Source of the DNA: an uncultured Bacilli bacterium
Lineage (GTDB): Bacteria; Bacillota_I; Bacilli_A; RF39; UBA660
Length of the DNA: 35,907 nt
Direction of reading: 5' to 3'
Assembly: GCA_947631655.1 (NCBI GenBank)
Contig: CANRME010000003.1
Coordinates: 1 to 35,907 of the forward strand
Shown here: piece by piece, positions 15,952 to 23,565 of the stretch
Layout of the letters: each line of letters opens with the position of its first letter
How positions within the stretch are numbered: position 1 is the first letter of the stretch
Program-made: the position numbers and the translations under genes
The notes under the pieces: generated by a model
Databases searched by the model: none
Seen by the model: the letters and a program-made list of their open reading frames with translations, nothing else
What the model was told of the DNA's origin: nothing

Positions 15952-17190
15952 ATGAAAAAAACTATGGTTGAATTATTTGCTGGTGTTGGTGGTTTCCGTT
16001 GTGGATTAAATCATGTGGAATTAAAAGATGGTAAGACTATAGAAAATGGCAATTGGAAATGTCTTTGGGCAAATCAGTGGGAACCAGCTACTAAGTCGCA
16101 AGAAGCATATGATTGCTATGCTAAGAGATTTGGTGCTGAAGATGTATCAAATGTAGATATATTTGAAGTTGATAAACATGATATACCAGACCATACACTA
16201 TTAGTTGGTGGATTCCCTTGTCAGGACTATTCTGTTGCTCAAACTCTTTCAAATAGTAAAGGAATAGAAGGTAAAAAAGGAGTTCTTTGGTGGGCTATAG
16301 AAGAAACACTAGCTATTAAAAAGCCACCATTTGTACTATTAGAAAATGTTGATAGATTACTATTGTCTCCTGCTAAACAAAGAGGAAGAGATTTTGGAAT
16401 GATTTTAAGAAGTTTCTATGAAAATGGTTATGATGTAGAATGGAGGGTAATCAATGCCGGAGAATATGGTCTCCCACAAAAACGTAGAAGAACTTATATT
16501 TTTGCTTATCATAAATCAACAAAGTATTATAAAAAAATGCAAAAAATTTCTGACTATGATGTGATTTTTTCTGATGGTATGTTTGTACAACAATTTCCTA
16601 TTAAACAAAGTTATGAAGAAATAACTGAATCTAATATTTCAGAATATAAAGATTTAGTAGAAGTAAGCAATTTATTTAAGTGTAATTTTTATAATGCAGG
16701 AATTATGAAAAATGGAGGTATTTATACAGTTAAAGTAAAAGCAGATTATAATTTGGTTTATCCACTAAGAAATATTCGTGAAGAAGAGCCAGTAGATGAA
16801 AAATATTTCTTAAGTAAAGAACAGATAGAGAAATTTGCATTCTTAAAGGGTAGTAAAAAAATCCCTAGAGTTAAGCCAAATGGTGAACCATACTTTTACT
16901 CAGAAGGAGCTATGCCATTCCCTGATAATTTAGATGCACCAGCTAGGACAATGCTTACTAGCGAAAGTGGAATTAGTAGAACAACCCATGTTATTGAGGA
17001 CTTTAAAACAAAAAAAACAAGACTTCTTACTCCAAGAGAATGTGAAAGAATAAATGGGTTCCCAGATGATTGGACTAATACAGGAATGTCTGATAAAAGA
17101 AGATATTTTATGATGGGAAATGCTTTAGTTGTTGGGGTAATTAAAAAAATTGGTGTTGAATTAGAGAAAATAATAGATGATGAAAATTAA
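15952..17190 (+). CDS. DNA (cytosine-5) methyltransferase, M.Sau3AI-like
   Basis: 412 residues with the ordered C5-methyltransferase motifs. Motif I is ELFAGVGGF (7-15). The catalytic motif IV is GGFPCQDYS with Cys90, motif VI LLENVDRLL and motif VIII GLPQKRRRTYIF. A target-recognition region spans about 200-330 and motif X is MGNALVVGVIKKIG. Segments such as CLWANQWEPATKSQ, SPAKQRGRDF, NAGIMKNGG and GRT-like PARTMLTSE match M.Sau3AI as I remember it, which makes GATC with C5 methylation the likely target. It would protect host DNA from the nuclease at 9192. It has its own strong promoter and an efficient terminator just after, so it is expressed independently, as needed for safe establishment. 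Confidence 0.92.
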   Translation: MKKTMVELFAGVGGFRCGLNHVELKDGKTIENGNWKCLWANQWEPATKSQEAYDCYAKRFGAEDVSNVDIFEVDKHDIPDHTLLVGGFPCQDYSVAQTLSNSKGIEGKKGVLWWAIEETLAIKKPPFVLLENVDRLLLSPAKQRGRDFGMILRSFYENGYDVEWRVINAGEYGLPQKRRRTYIFAYHKSTKYYKKMQKISDYDVIFSDGMFVQQFPIKQSYEEITESNISEYKDLVEVSNLFKCNFYNAGIMKNGGIYTVKVKADYNLVYPLRNIREEEPVDEKYFLSKEQIEKFAFLKGSKKIPRVKPNGEPYFYSEGAMPFPDNLDAPARTMLTSESGISRTTHVIEDFKTKKTRLLTPRECERINGFPDDWTNTGMSDKRRYFMMGNALVVGVIKKIGVELEKIIDDEN

Positions 17191-17216
17191 TTATTATGTT
17201 ATAATTAAAATAACTG

Positions 17217-17247
17217 AGATATCATTAAAATTATGATATCTTTTTTT
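17217..17247 (+). terminator. Terminator after methyltransferase
   Basis: AGATATCAT (17217-17225) pairs perfectly with ATGATATCT (17233-17241), a 7-nt loop between, followed by a run of seven T (17241-17247). Confidence 0.88.
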
Positions 17248-17297
17248 AGTAATACTACTTTTTAAAAGTAATGTTGTCATGAATGAGAGGTTTTTTT

Positions 17298-18566
17298 ATG
17301 AGATTATTTAATGGTAATCAAATTGATGACTATATGAGAGAAATATGGGAGAAAATAAGAGAAGATATTAACAATATACCTGATCAAGATATTTTGTCAC
17401 TCGATATCAACGATTTTGTTTCTTATTATTATGACAAATACCATGTTGAACCAATAACTCTTTTAAAAGAAGAAATTAATTCATCGATTGAAGAAACAAA
17501 AATAAAAAAAGATAATCCATTTTATAGAGATTTTGGTTATGGACTAGAGCAAAAATATTTTCTTGTCGATGGTTATAGAATTTATTATGATATTCCTTTT
17601 AATGGCGAATCCGATTTACTTTTTTTACAACCAACTATGAGGATATTAAAAAAATTTGAAATAGATAATATTAAAAATAGAAATAGTATGGATTATTTGC
17701 CTTTTATTTGCTTTTCAGTAGAAATAGAGGCACAAAAATTAGATGAAAGTGATAATCCACAACAATTAATAGATGATAACTTTAAGAGAGAATTTAGTAG
17801 TTATGAATCAATGATTTCAAATGTTAATGTTTCAATAAATAACTTTAATTCTAACCTAAAAAATAAAGTTAATGAGTTATTAACTGAAAAGTATAATAAA
17901 AGTAGTAAATTTTCTTCTTTAATGAGTAAAATAAATATTCCTTTAAAAAGGAATGATAAAGCTCCAAATGTAACTCCTTTAACATTAAATATAAAGAAAG
18001 AACCTATTAAATATCCAGAAAAAAAGAATGTTAGTATTGACTATTGCGTTTCAGAAGATGACTATATAAACATCAAAGAAATTATCAGTCAATCCTGTAT
18101 TTCTTTTGAAAGCACTTCTCTAACTTTTTGTAAATTAAGTGAAGAAGAACTAAGAGATGTAATTCTTTCTAACTTAAATACTCATTATGATAATAAAGCA
18201 ACTGGAGAAACATTTAGTAAAGTAGGAAAAACTGACATTAGGATTCAGTTTGATAATAAGGCTGCTTATATTGCAGAATGTAAAATATGGCATGGTATTA
18301 GTGAGTTTAAAAAGGCAGTTTCTCAATTATTTAGTTATACTAGGTGGAGAGATGTCAAAACTTCACTAATCATATTCAATAAGGATGTTAAAAACTTTTC
18401 TACAGTTTTATCTAAAATAGATAATGAATTACATACTAACGAACTGTGCATTAATGTTCAAAACATTGAAAAAAATTGTTGGCAATGTACTTTTAAAAAA
18501 TATAGTGATTGTGATGAATTAATTCAATTAAATATTCTTGTATGTGATTTATTTGCTGATAATTGA
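17298..18566 (+). CDS. Putative PD-(D/E)xK nuclease of the defence island
   Basis: 422 residues from the ATG at 17298, which has GAGAGG 7 bases upstream; an in-frame ATG at 17283 overlaps that site. The C-terminal 140 residues look like a restriction-endonuclease fold: ELRDVILSNL, GETF with Glu304, GKTDIRI with Asp313, then AAYIAECKIW with Glu327-Cys-Lys329 and a helix with QLFSYTRW. The N-terminal 240 residues contain alpha/beta segments (DGYRIYYDIPFNGESDLL) and a helical stretch but no recognised family; a second nuclease-like beta core there is possible. No signal peptide or membrane segment. It is followed 22 bp later by the kinase gene, so the two are probably one operon. It could be an additional restriction or abortive-infection effector. 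Confidence 0.6.
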   Translation: MRLFNGNQIDDYMREIWEKIREDINNIPDQDILSLDINDFVSYYYDKYHVEPITLLKEEINSSIEETKIKKDNPFYRDFGYGLEQKYFLVDGYRIYYDIPFNGESDLLFLQPTMRILKKFEIDNIKNRNSMDYLPFICFSVEIEAQKLDESDNPQQLIDDNFKREFSSYESMISNVNVSINNFNSNLKNKVNELLTEKYNKSSKFSSLMSKINIPLKRNDKAPNVTPLTLNIKKEPIKYPEKKNVSIDYCVSEDDYINIKEIISQSCISFESTSLTFCKLSEEELRDVILSNLNTHYDNKATGETFSKVGKTDIRIQFDNKAAYIAECKIWHGISEFKKAVSQLFSYTRWRDVKTSLIIFNKDVKNFSTVLSKIDNELHTNELCINVQNIEKNCWQCTFKKYSDCDELIQLNILVCDLFADN

Positions 18567-18588
18567 TTGAAAACAGGAGATGATTAAC

Positions 18589-20130
18589 TTGGACGACAAA
18601 AAATTAGAATTGATTTTAAAACATTTTATAGAGTTTGAAGAATTAGATTTTTCTCCAAAACAAAAATATTTAGATTTGTATAGTGATTATGATGAGAAAT
18701 TAAAAATGATTTTTGTTTACTTTCACCAAAGTTTAAATAGTTTGCTTGAATATATGAATAGCCGTGGTGCAGGTGCTCACTATACAGCAAATGAAAGTCG
18801 TGAACTAATATATTTAATTGATAAAATTAGAGAATTAAAAATGATTTTAGAAAAAACAAATTATTCTTTTGCTATAGATGATACATATGAAGAGTGGATG
18901 AATAACTGCGACAGTTTTTTATCACAATCAGGTGGAAGTGAAATACCTAGTGATTATAAAAGAGTTATTTTGAAAAATTATGATAAGATTTTTATTTTAA
19001 CAAATCAATCAAACACTAGTAATATTTCTAATAAAATAAAGTATACTTTGAAAGGTACAGGTGCTTTTGCAAAGGTATACTCTTATAACGAACCTCTATC
19101 AGGTAAAAAATTTGCTCTAAAAAGATTAAACAAAGACATTATCGGAAAAGAATTAGATAGATTTAAACTAGAATTTGAAAAGATGAATCAAATTAACAAT
19201 CCATATATTTTAAAAGCATATTCTTATGATGATAAAACTAATAGTTACATAATGGAATATTGTGACTGTACATTAAAAAAATTTATAGATGAGAACAACA
19301 ATAAACAATATATGGATGAAAAATATAGAAAAAATATTGCACTTCAATTTTTAAGAGGATTAAAATATTTACATTCCAAGGACTTATTACATAGAGATTT
19401 GAGTTTAAATAACGTTTTAATAAAACAATATGATGATCAATTTATCGTTGTTAAAATAGCAGATTTTGGTTTAATAAAGGATCTTAATTTGGATTTGACA
19501 AGTACTGATTCTGAAATAAGAGGAACAATTATTGATGATACTTTAACAAGTTTTAAAGATTATAATAAAAAAAATGAGATATATGCTATTGGTGTTATTT
19601 TATGGTTCATCTTTACAGGTAAACATAACTTGTCTCAAATAGATAATTCTAAAATAGGTAATATTGTAAAAAAATGTATTGATAGGGATCATAGTAAGAG
19701 ATATGATAACGTTGATGAAATTATAAAAGATGTTATTGATATTAACCATGATATACCTAATCAATTACCAAAAAAAGAATTAGGTTTAAAAACAATTGCT
19801 TCATTTTCGCAAATGACGGGTTTAGAATATGGAATTGATAAATATGGATTTGATTTTATTCGTGCCATGGTGGAAGATACTATTAATAATCAATTAATTT
19901 ATACACATGATTTGGTTGGGGAAAGATTTCAAACAACAGATGGTAAGTTTATTATTGAATTATCAAAAATACCAAATAGAGAAAAAATATATATTAAAGA
20001 TTCCTTTAATAAATTATTGACAGATAAGTATATTAAATCTTTAAATTCAGAAAACTCTCTTTTTGAATTAACAAAAAAAGGATACGAAATTTATGATTTA
20101 TTTAAAAAAAATGGATTTAAGTATTCATAG
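18589..20130 (+). CDS. Serine/threonine protein kinase with helical N-terminal and winged-helix-like C-terminal regions
   Basis: The TTG at 18589 is chosen as start: AGGAG (18575-18579) is 9 bases before it, whereas the in-frame ATG at 18580 touches that site. From the TTG the protein has 513 residues. Residues 1-140 are helical with no known family. The kinase domain has the glycine loop GTGAFAKV (about 156-163), the ATP-binding Lys178 in FALK, the catalytic loop HRDLSLNN (268-275) and DFG (292-294). No membrane segment or PASTA repeats, so it is cytosolic and unlike PrkC/PknB. The last 110 residues (ERFQTTDGKFIIEL ... LFELTKKGYEIYDLF) look like a winged helix. Kinases occur in several defence systems (for example BREX PglW, Stk2), so a sensor or effector role here is plausible. 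Its target is unknown. Confidence 0.8.
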   Translation: MDDKKLELILKHFIEFEELDFSPKQKYLDLYSDYDEKLKMIFVYFHQSLNSLLEYMNSRGAGAHYTANESRELIYLIDKIRELKMILEKTNYSFAIDDTYEEWMNNCDSFLSQSGGSEIPSDYKRVILKNYDKIFILTNQSNTSNISNKIKYTLKGTGAFAKVYSYNEPLSGKKFALKRLNKDIIGKELDRFKLEFEKMNQINNPYILKAYSYDDKTNSYIMEYCDCTLKKFIDENNNKQYMDEKYRKNIALQFLRGLKYLHSKDLLHRDLSLNNVLIKQYDDQFIVVKIADFGLIKDLNLDLTSTDSEIRGTIIDDTLTSFKDYNKKNEIYAIGVILWFIFTGKHNLSQIDNSKIGNIVKKCIDRDHSKRYDNVDEIIKDVIDINHDIPNQLPKKELGLKTIASFSQMTGLEYGIDKYGFDFIRAMVEDTINNQLIYTHDLVGERFQTTDGKFIIELSKIPNREKIYIKDSFNKLLTDKYIKSLNSENSLFELTKKGYEIYDLFKKNGFKYS

Positions 20131-20440
20131 AACGTCAAGCTTGTATATTTTAAAGATGTATGATACAATGACCTTGCCGTTGGAGTTAATCCAGTTTAAT
20201 TTTAGAAAATGTGTTGTATAATCAAGTCAACACCCTGCCAAGACAAGCATTCGCTTATTATAGCGATTTATTATAAAGTATCTAGTATTTTTACTAGATT
20301 TTTTTATTTTCAATATGCGCCATCTAAAACAAAATCACATTCTTTATTGCAATATTTAATCTTAAGTCTTTTAAAATTTTTTGTAACCATTATCGAAAAT
20401 AAAACGTCTATATAATGAGTCGACTTAATGGAGGTAGCAA
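20131..20440 (+). other. Gene-free junction with a possible short transcript
   Basis: No supported gene. A TATAAT at 20217-20222 has no good -35. About 60 bp on is a strong terminator: ATCTAGTA (20280-20287) pairs with TACTAGAT (20292-20299), loop TTTT, then a T-run. Together they could make a small RNA of about 75 nt (roughly 20229-20305), including a TCGCT/AGCGA hairpin. The stretch also marks the change from the AT-rich defence island to the sigma-factor genes. It may hold the right boundary of a larger island. Confidence 0.35.
20280..20306 (+). terminator. Terminator at the right edge of the defence island
   Basis: Perfect 8-bp stem ATCTAGTA/TACTAGAT with a TTTT loop and seven T afterwards (20299-20305). 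It may end the kinase operon or a short local transcript. Confidence 0.8.
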
Positions 20441-20920
20441 TTGAAAAATAATATTAACTTTAAAATAGAAACAATCATTGATGAATATTCAAATTATATT
20501 TTTAAAATTGTAAACAACATTGTTAGTACTTCTCTACCATATCAAGATAAAGAGGAAATAGTAGCAGATGTATTTTTTCTGTTATGGAAAAATCAAGAAT
20601 ATATTAATAAAGATTTAAAATCATATCTCGCCGCTATTGCTAAAAACTCTGCATATTCCAAACTTCGAAATAAAAAAATCACTCTTGAATTAAAAGATGA
20701 ATTAATTACGGATAATTTAACTTTTGATACAGATAACGTGATTGATGAAATACTTGTAAGACAGAAAATAGAGGAATTAAGTGAAATAGAAAAAACTATT
20801 TTTACTCTTTATTATGTCGATGGATACAAAATAAAAGAAATTGCCAAAAAATTAAAATTAAGTTCTAGTGGAATAAAGATGAAACTCTATCGGATTAGAA
20901 AAAAATTAAAGGAGGAATAG
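20441..20920 (+). CDS. ECF-type RNA polymerase sigma factor
   Basis: 159 residues from a TTG start at 20441, with GGAGG at 20430-20434 six bases upstream. Region 2 (about 8-75) contains DKEEIVADVFFLLWKN and the helix LKSYLAAIAKNSAYSKLRNK. Region 4 (about 105-159) has IEELSEIEKTIFTLYYVDGYKIKEIAKKLKLSSSGIKMKLYRIRKKL, a helix-turn-helix for the -35 element. It is the two-domain ECF layout without region 3. The next gene, one base after its stop, encodes a one-pass membrane protein, the normal position of an anti-sigma factor. It probably answers to an envelope signal. Confidence 0.9.
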   Translation: MKNNINFKIETIIDEYSNYIFKIVNNIVSTSLPYQDKEEIVADVFFLLWKNQEYINKDLKSYLAAIAKNSAYSKLRNKKITLELKDELITDNLTFDTDNVIDEILVRQKIEELSEIEKTIFTLYYVDGYKIKEIAKKLKLSSSGIKMKLYRIRKKLKEE

Positions 20921-20921
20921 T

Positions 20922-21326
20922 ATGAATCAATTTGATACTCACCAAATAAAAGAGATAACAAATCAATTAATTGGTTATGAAAATTTTAAAAGGGAGGAAA
21001 AAATGAAAAAAAGAAAACTACGAAATATTGTTTTTGTATTTGTAGGAATCATTTTACTAGGTATCAGTACCATGACGGTCAATGCGTTAACAAATAATGC
21101 GGTAGATGAAGCCATTAAAAAAATGATACCATTTAAAATTGTTAGTAAAAACGAGGAAGATATGAAAAATGCAACTTGTACCGAACTAGACAATGGAAAT
21201 GTTTCTTGTACTATTGAGCAAGAATCAGAAAATGGGGATAATAAATTTGAAATAACGGTGGAGTATGATCCAACTTATGATAAAACAAAAGGGGAAACAT
21301 TTTTGTATGAATATAGTGCAAAATAG
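20922..21326 (+). CDS. Single-pass membrane protein, likely anti-sigma factor
   Basis: 134 residues. A charged cytosolic N-terminus (about 1-35, YENFKREEKMKKRKLR), one membrane segment (about 36-56, IVFVFVGIILLGISTMTVNA) and an outside domain of about 75 residues with two cysteines (NATCTELDNGNVSCTIE) that could form a disulfide. No recognised zinc anti-sigma HxxxCxxC motif. The start lies one base after the sigma-factor stop, with AGGAGG inside that gene's end, so they are translationally coupled. Role inferred from operon position and topology. Confidence 0.65.
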   Translation: MNQFDTHQIKEITNQLIGYENFKREEKMKKRKLRNIVFVFVGIILLGISTMTVNALTNNAVDEAIKKMIPFKIVSKNEEDMKNATCTELDNGNVSCTIEQESENGDNKFEITVEYDPTYDKTKGETFLYEYSAK

Positions 21327-21364
21327 TATTTGAAATAAACGACTAATTTTAAATAAATCATTAG

Positions 21365-21398
21365 GCAAGCGGTCAGGAATATATCGTTTGCTCTTTTT
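21365..21398 (+). terminator. Terminator after sigma/anti-sigma operon
   Basis: GCAAGCG (21365-21371) pairs with CGTTTGC (21385-21391) with one G-T pair; TCTTTTT follows. Confidence 0.6.
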
Positions 21399-21519
21399 GT
21401 GGTATAATTTTAACAAAATGAATAGTATTTTGGAGCGGAAACAACTCTGTATCAGATTTTCTTTTTCGCTAGTATCTTTGGTACAGAAACGATAAAAATT
21501 CTATTGACATAATGTAGAT

Positions 21520-21552
21520 TTTAATATTTCTTTAATTTTTGTGATATATACT
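21520..21552 (+). promoter_or_regulatory. Response-regulator box and promoter of the two-component operon
   Basis: TTTAAT repeats at 21520-21525 and 21531-21536, an 11-bp period typical of OmpR-family binding sites. TATACT (21547-21552) serves as -10, starting 10 bp after the second repeat; no consensus -35 is present at 17 bp, so activator help is likely. The same arrangement occurs at 23508-23540. Autoregulation by the response regulator encoded just downstream is likely. Confidence 0.65.
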
Positions 21553-21574
21553 TTTAGAAGTTGGAGGTGGTAAG

Positions 21575-22252
21575 ATGAGAATTTTAGTTGTGGAAGATGA
21601 AGAAACAATCGCTGATATTATAGCGACAAAACTACGATGCGAAAAATATGAAGTTGATACAAGTTATGATGGCGAAGAGGGGTTATATAATGCCATCTCA
21701 AACATATATAATCTAATCATTCTTGATATCATGTTACCTAAAATGAATGGTTTAGAAATACTAAAAGAAATAAAAGAAAATGATATAAATGCGAAAGTCA
21801 TCATACTTACTGCCAAATCGGAACTGGATGATAAACTAAAAGGCTTTGATACTGGAGCAGATGATTATGTAACAAAACCTTTTCATATCGAAGAATTAAT
21901 TGCGAGGGTAAATGTTCAATTACGAAATAAAGGAAATCATAAAGTAAAAGATACATTAGAATATAGTGATTTATCCCTAAATATTAGAACTTCTACCCTA
22001 ACTTGTAAAAATACCAATGAGTCAATCAATATTCCTTATCGAGAATTCTTACTACTGGAATATTTTATGAATAATAGAGAACAAATTATATCAAAAGAAC
22101 AAATTTATGATAAAGTTTGGGGAATTGATACAGATTATGAGTCCAATAATTTAGAGGCATACTTATCTTTTTTAAGAAAGAAAATAAAAATTATTGGATC
22201 AAAAGTAGGCATTAAAGCCGTTCGTAATTTAGGTTATAAAATGGAGGAATAA
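21575..22252 (+). CDS. OmpR-family response regulator
   Basis: 225 residues. Receiver domain 1-115 with acidic pocket (VEDEE, residues 6-10), phosphoacceptor Asp51 in LIILDIMLP, Thr in IILTAKS and Lys in DDYVTKPF. A winged-helix DNA-binding domain follows (about 125-223), with IPYREFLLLEYFMNN, the IYDKVWG helix and KIGIKAVRNLGYKME at its end. It lies 6 bp before the sensor kinase gene. GGAGG upstream of the ATG. It probably binds the TTTAAT-N5-TTTAAT boxes before its own gene and before the ABC transporter. Confidence 0.93.
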   Translation: MRILVVEDEETIADIIATKLRCEKYEVDTSYDGEEGLYNAISNIYNLIILDIMLPKMNGLEILKEIKENDINAKVIILTAKSELDDKLKGFDTGADDYVTKPFHIEELIARVNVQLRNKGNHKVKDTLEYSDLSLNIRTSTLTCKNTNESINIPYREFLLLEYFMNNREQIISKEQIYDKVWGIDTDYESNNLEAYLSFLRKKIKIIGSKVGIKAVRNLGYKMEE

Positions 22253-22258
22253 AGGGAT

Positions 22259-23488
22259 ATGGAAAACTTAAAGAAGAAAACATTTTTTACCATTTTTATT
22301 ATCATCTCTTTATTCGCTATGTTTTTCGCTACTTTCTTTCATATTCAAACCTATCATAGAGAATATATTGGAATCTTAAATAATTTAACAAAGATGAGAA
22401 ATTTAACCAATCAAAGACCTGAACCTTTTGATAAAGAAATGAAACCGATAAATGATGATCTACACAATAGAAAAGTGATGGATTATGAAGTTTATACTTT
22501 TATCTTAAACGATAATAATGATATTGTTGATAAAATAAGTCACAGTGATAATACGATTAGTGAAGAAATCACAACTAAAGCGAAAAATATTATTGATAAT
22601 AATAACAAAAGTAAAGTAAAAATTGGATTTTTATATTGGAATAAATATGCTTACAATTATGAAGAAGGGAAATCTTTAACAATTGTAAATATTTCTAATA
22701 CTAGAAATATGTTACTCACGAACTTACTAATCTCCTTATTATTAGTAGGTATTGGGGAACTAGTTATTTATATCATTTCTAAAAAAATAACAGAATGGAT
22801 TACGAAACCAGTTCTTGAAAGTTTTCATAGAGAAAAAGAATTTGTTGCGAATGCTTCTCATGAACTAAAAACTCCACTTGCTGTTATGATGGCAAATATT
22901 GATTGTTTAGATGTGAATAAGAAAAACGAAAAATGGATTAATAACTTAAAAAGTGAATCGGATCGAATGAGCAATTTAATAACAAGATTACTTGATTTAT
23001 CGAAAACGGAATACTTAAAAAAAGAGAATTTTAGTAAAAATGATATTTCTATGATTATAGAGAAAAGAGCGTTAATATTTGAAAGTTTAGCATACGAAAA
23101 AAATATAACCATAGAAACGAATATTGCTGAAAAAGTAAATCTCTTTTGCCATAAAGAAAGCATCGATGAATTAGCGTCTATTTTAATTGATAATGCGATA
23201 AGTCACGGAAAAGAAAATAGTAAAATTCAAGTGAACCTTACAAGTAATAAATCGGAAATAAAATTAGAAGTAACTAACAAGGGTGACCCTATACCACCTG
23301 ATGAATGTGAAAAAATATTTGAGAGATTTTATCGAAATGATAAAAGTCATAATCGTAAAAGTGGAAGATATGGCTTAGGTCTTGCCATTGCCAAGAATAT
23401 TGTAAAAGCCCATAATGGTAATATTCGAGCTTATTCCAAAGATGGAACTACGACTTTTGAAGTGGATTTTAAAACAAATGAACATTAA
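22259..23488 (+). CDS. Sensor histidine kinase
   Basis: 409 residues. Membrane segments at about 8-27 and 152-174 enclose an outside domain of some 120 residues, so it senses an external signal. HisKA domain with NASHELKTPL (His201), then the HATPase with N-box LIDNAISHG, FERFYRND (F-box) and GRYGLGLAIAKNIV (G2). No PAS or HAMP domain is evident, although 175-190 is a short linker. Partner of the regulator before it. Adjacent to a MacB/FtsX-type ABC transporter controlled by the same box, as in peptide-sensing systems. Confidence 0.92.
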   Translation: MENLKKKTFFTIFIIISLFAMFFATFFHIQTYHREYIGILNNLTKMRNLTNQRPEPFDKEMKPINDDLHNRKVMDYEVYTFILNDNNDIVDKISHSDNTISEEITTKAKNIIDNNNKSKVKIGFLYWNKYAYNYEEGKSLTIVNISNTRNMLLTNLLISLLLVGIGELVIYIISKKITEWITKPVLESFHREKEFVANASHELKTPLAVMMANIDCLDVNKKNEKWINNLKSESDRMSNLITRLLDLSKTEYLKKENFSKNDISMIIEKRALIFESLAYEKNITIETNIAEKVNLFCHKESIDELASILIDNAISHGKENSKIQVNLTSNKSEIKLEVTNKGDPIPPDECEKIFERFYRNDKSHNRKSGRYGLGLAIAKNIVKAHNGNIRAYSKDGTTTFEVDFKTNEH

Positions 23489-23510
23489 CGAAAAAAAGTT
23501 AATGTTTTTT
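23481..23510 (+). terminator. Terminator after histidine kinase
   Basis: AACATTAAC (23481-23489) and GTTAATGTT (23498-23506) make a 9-bp stem with an A-rich loop, followed by TTTT. It overlaps the kinase stop codon and runs into the next regulatory box. Confidence 0.75.
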
Positions 23511-23540
23511 AATGTTTCTTTAATATTTACATAATAAAAT
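23508..23540 (+). promoter_or_regulatory. Second response-regulator box and ABC transporter promoter
   Basis: TTTAAT at 23508-23513 and 23519-23524 (11-bp period) and TAAAAT -10 at 23535-23540, starting 10 bp after the second repeat. The spacing is identical to the box at 21520-21552, and the bases between repeats are nearly so (GTTTC here, ATTTC there). A further TTAAT lies in the preceding terminator stem. Confidence 0.65.
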
Positions 23541-23565
23541 GATATTGTTTTCAAGGAGGAAGATT

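Larger units (their letters stand above)
9192..20130. other. Composite defence island: Sau3AI-type restriction-modification with two helicases, a nuclease-like protein and a kinase
   Basis: Six genes lie in two divergent groups around a 178-bp promoter region. Leftward: RecQ-like helicase, NERD-helicase, Sau3AI-like nuclease with 2- and 10-bp gaps. Rightward: C5 methyltransferase, PD-(D/E)xK-like protein, protein kinase. All are AT-rich with many ATA codons. The leftward genes form one operon by spacing; the rightward genes are separated by a strong terminator after the methyltransferase, so the last two are a separate unit. The grouping as one system is an inference. Confidence 0.5.

Noticed and set aside
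20229..20241. CCCTGCCA as the 3' end of a tRNA
   Set aside because: No acceptor partner or TTC-type T-loop can be found upstream.
20209..20415. Open reading frame of 68 codons on the plus strand
   Set aside because: It spans a strong terminator (20280-20306), has no ribosome binding site and an unlikely composition.
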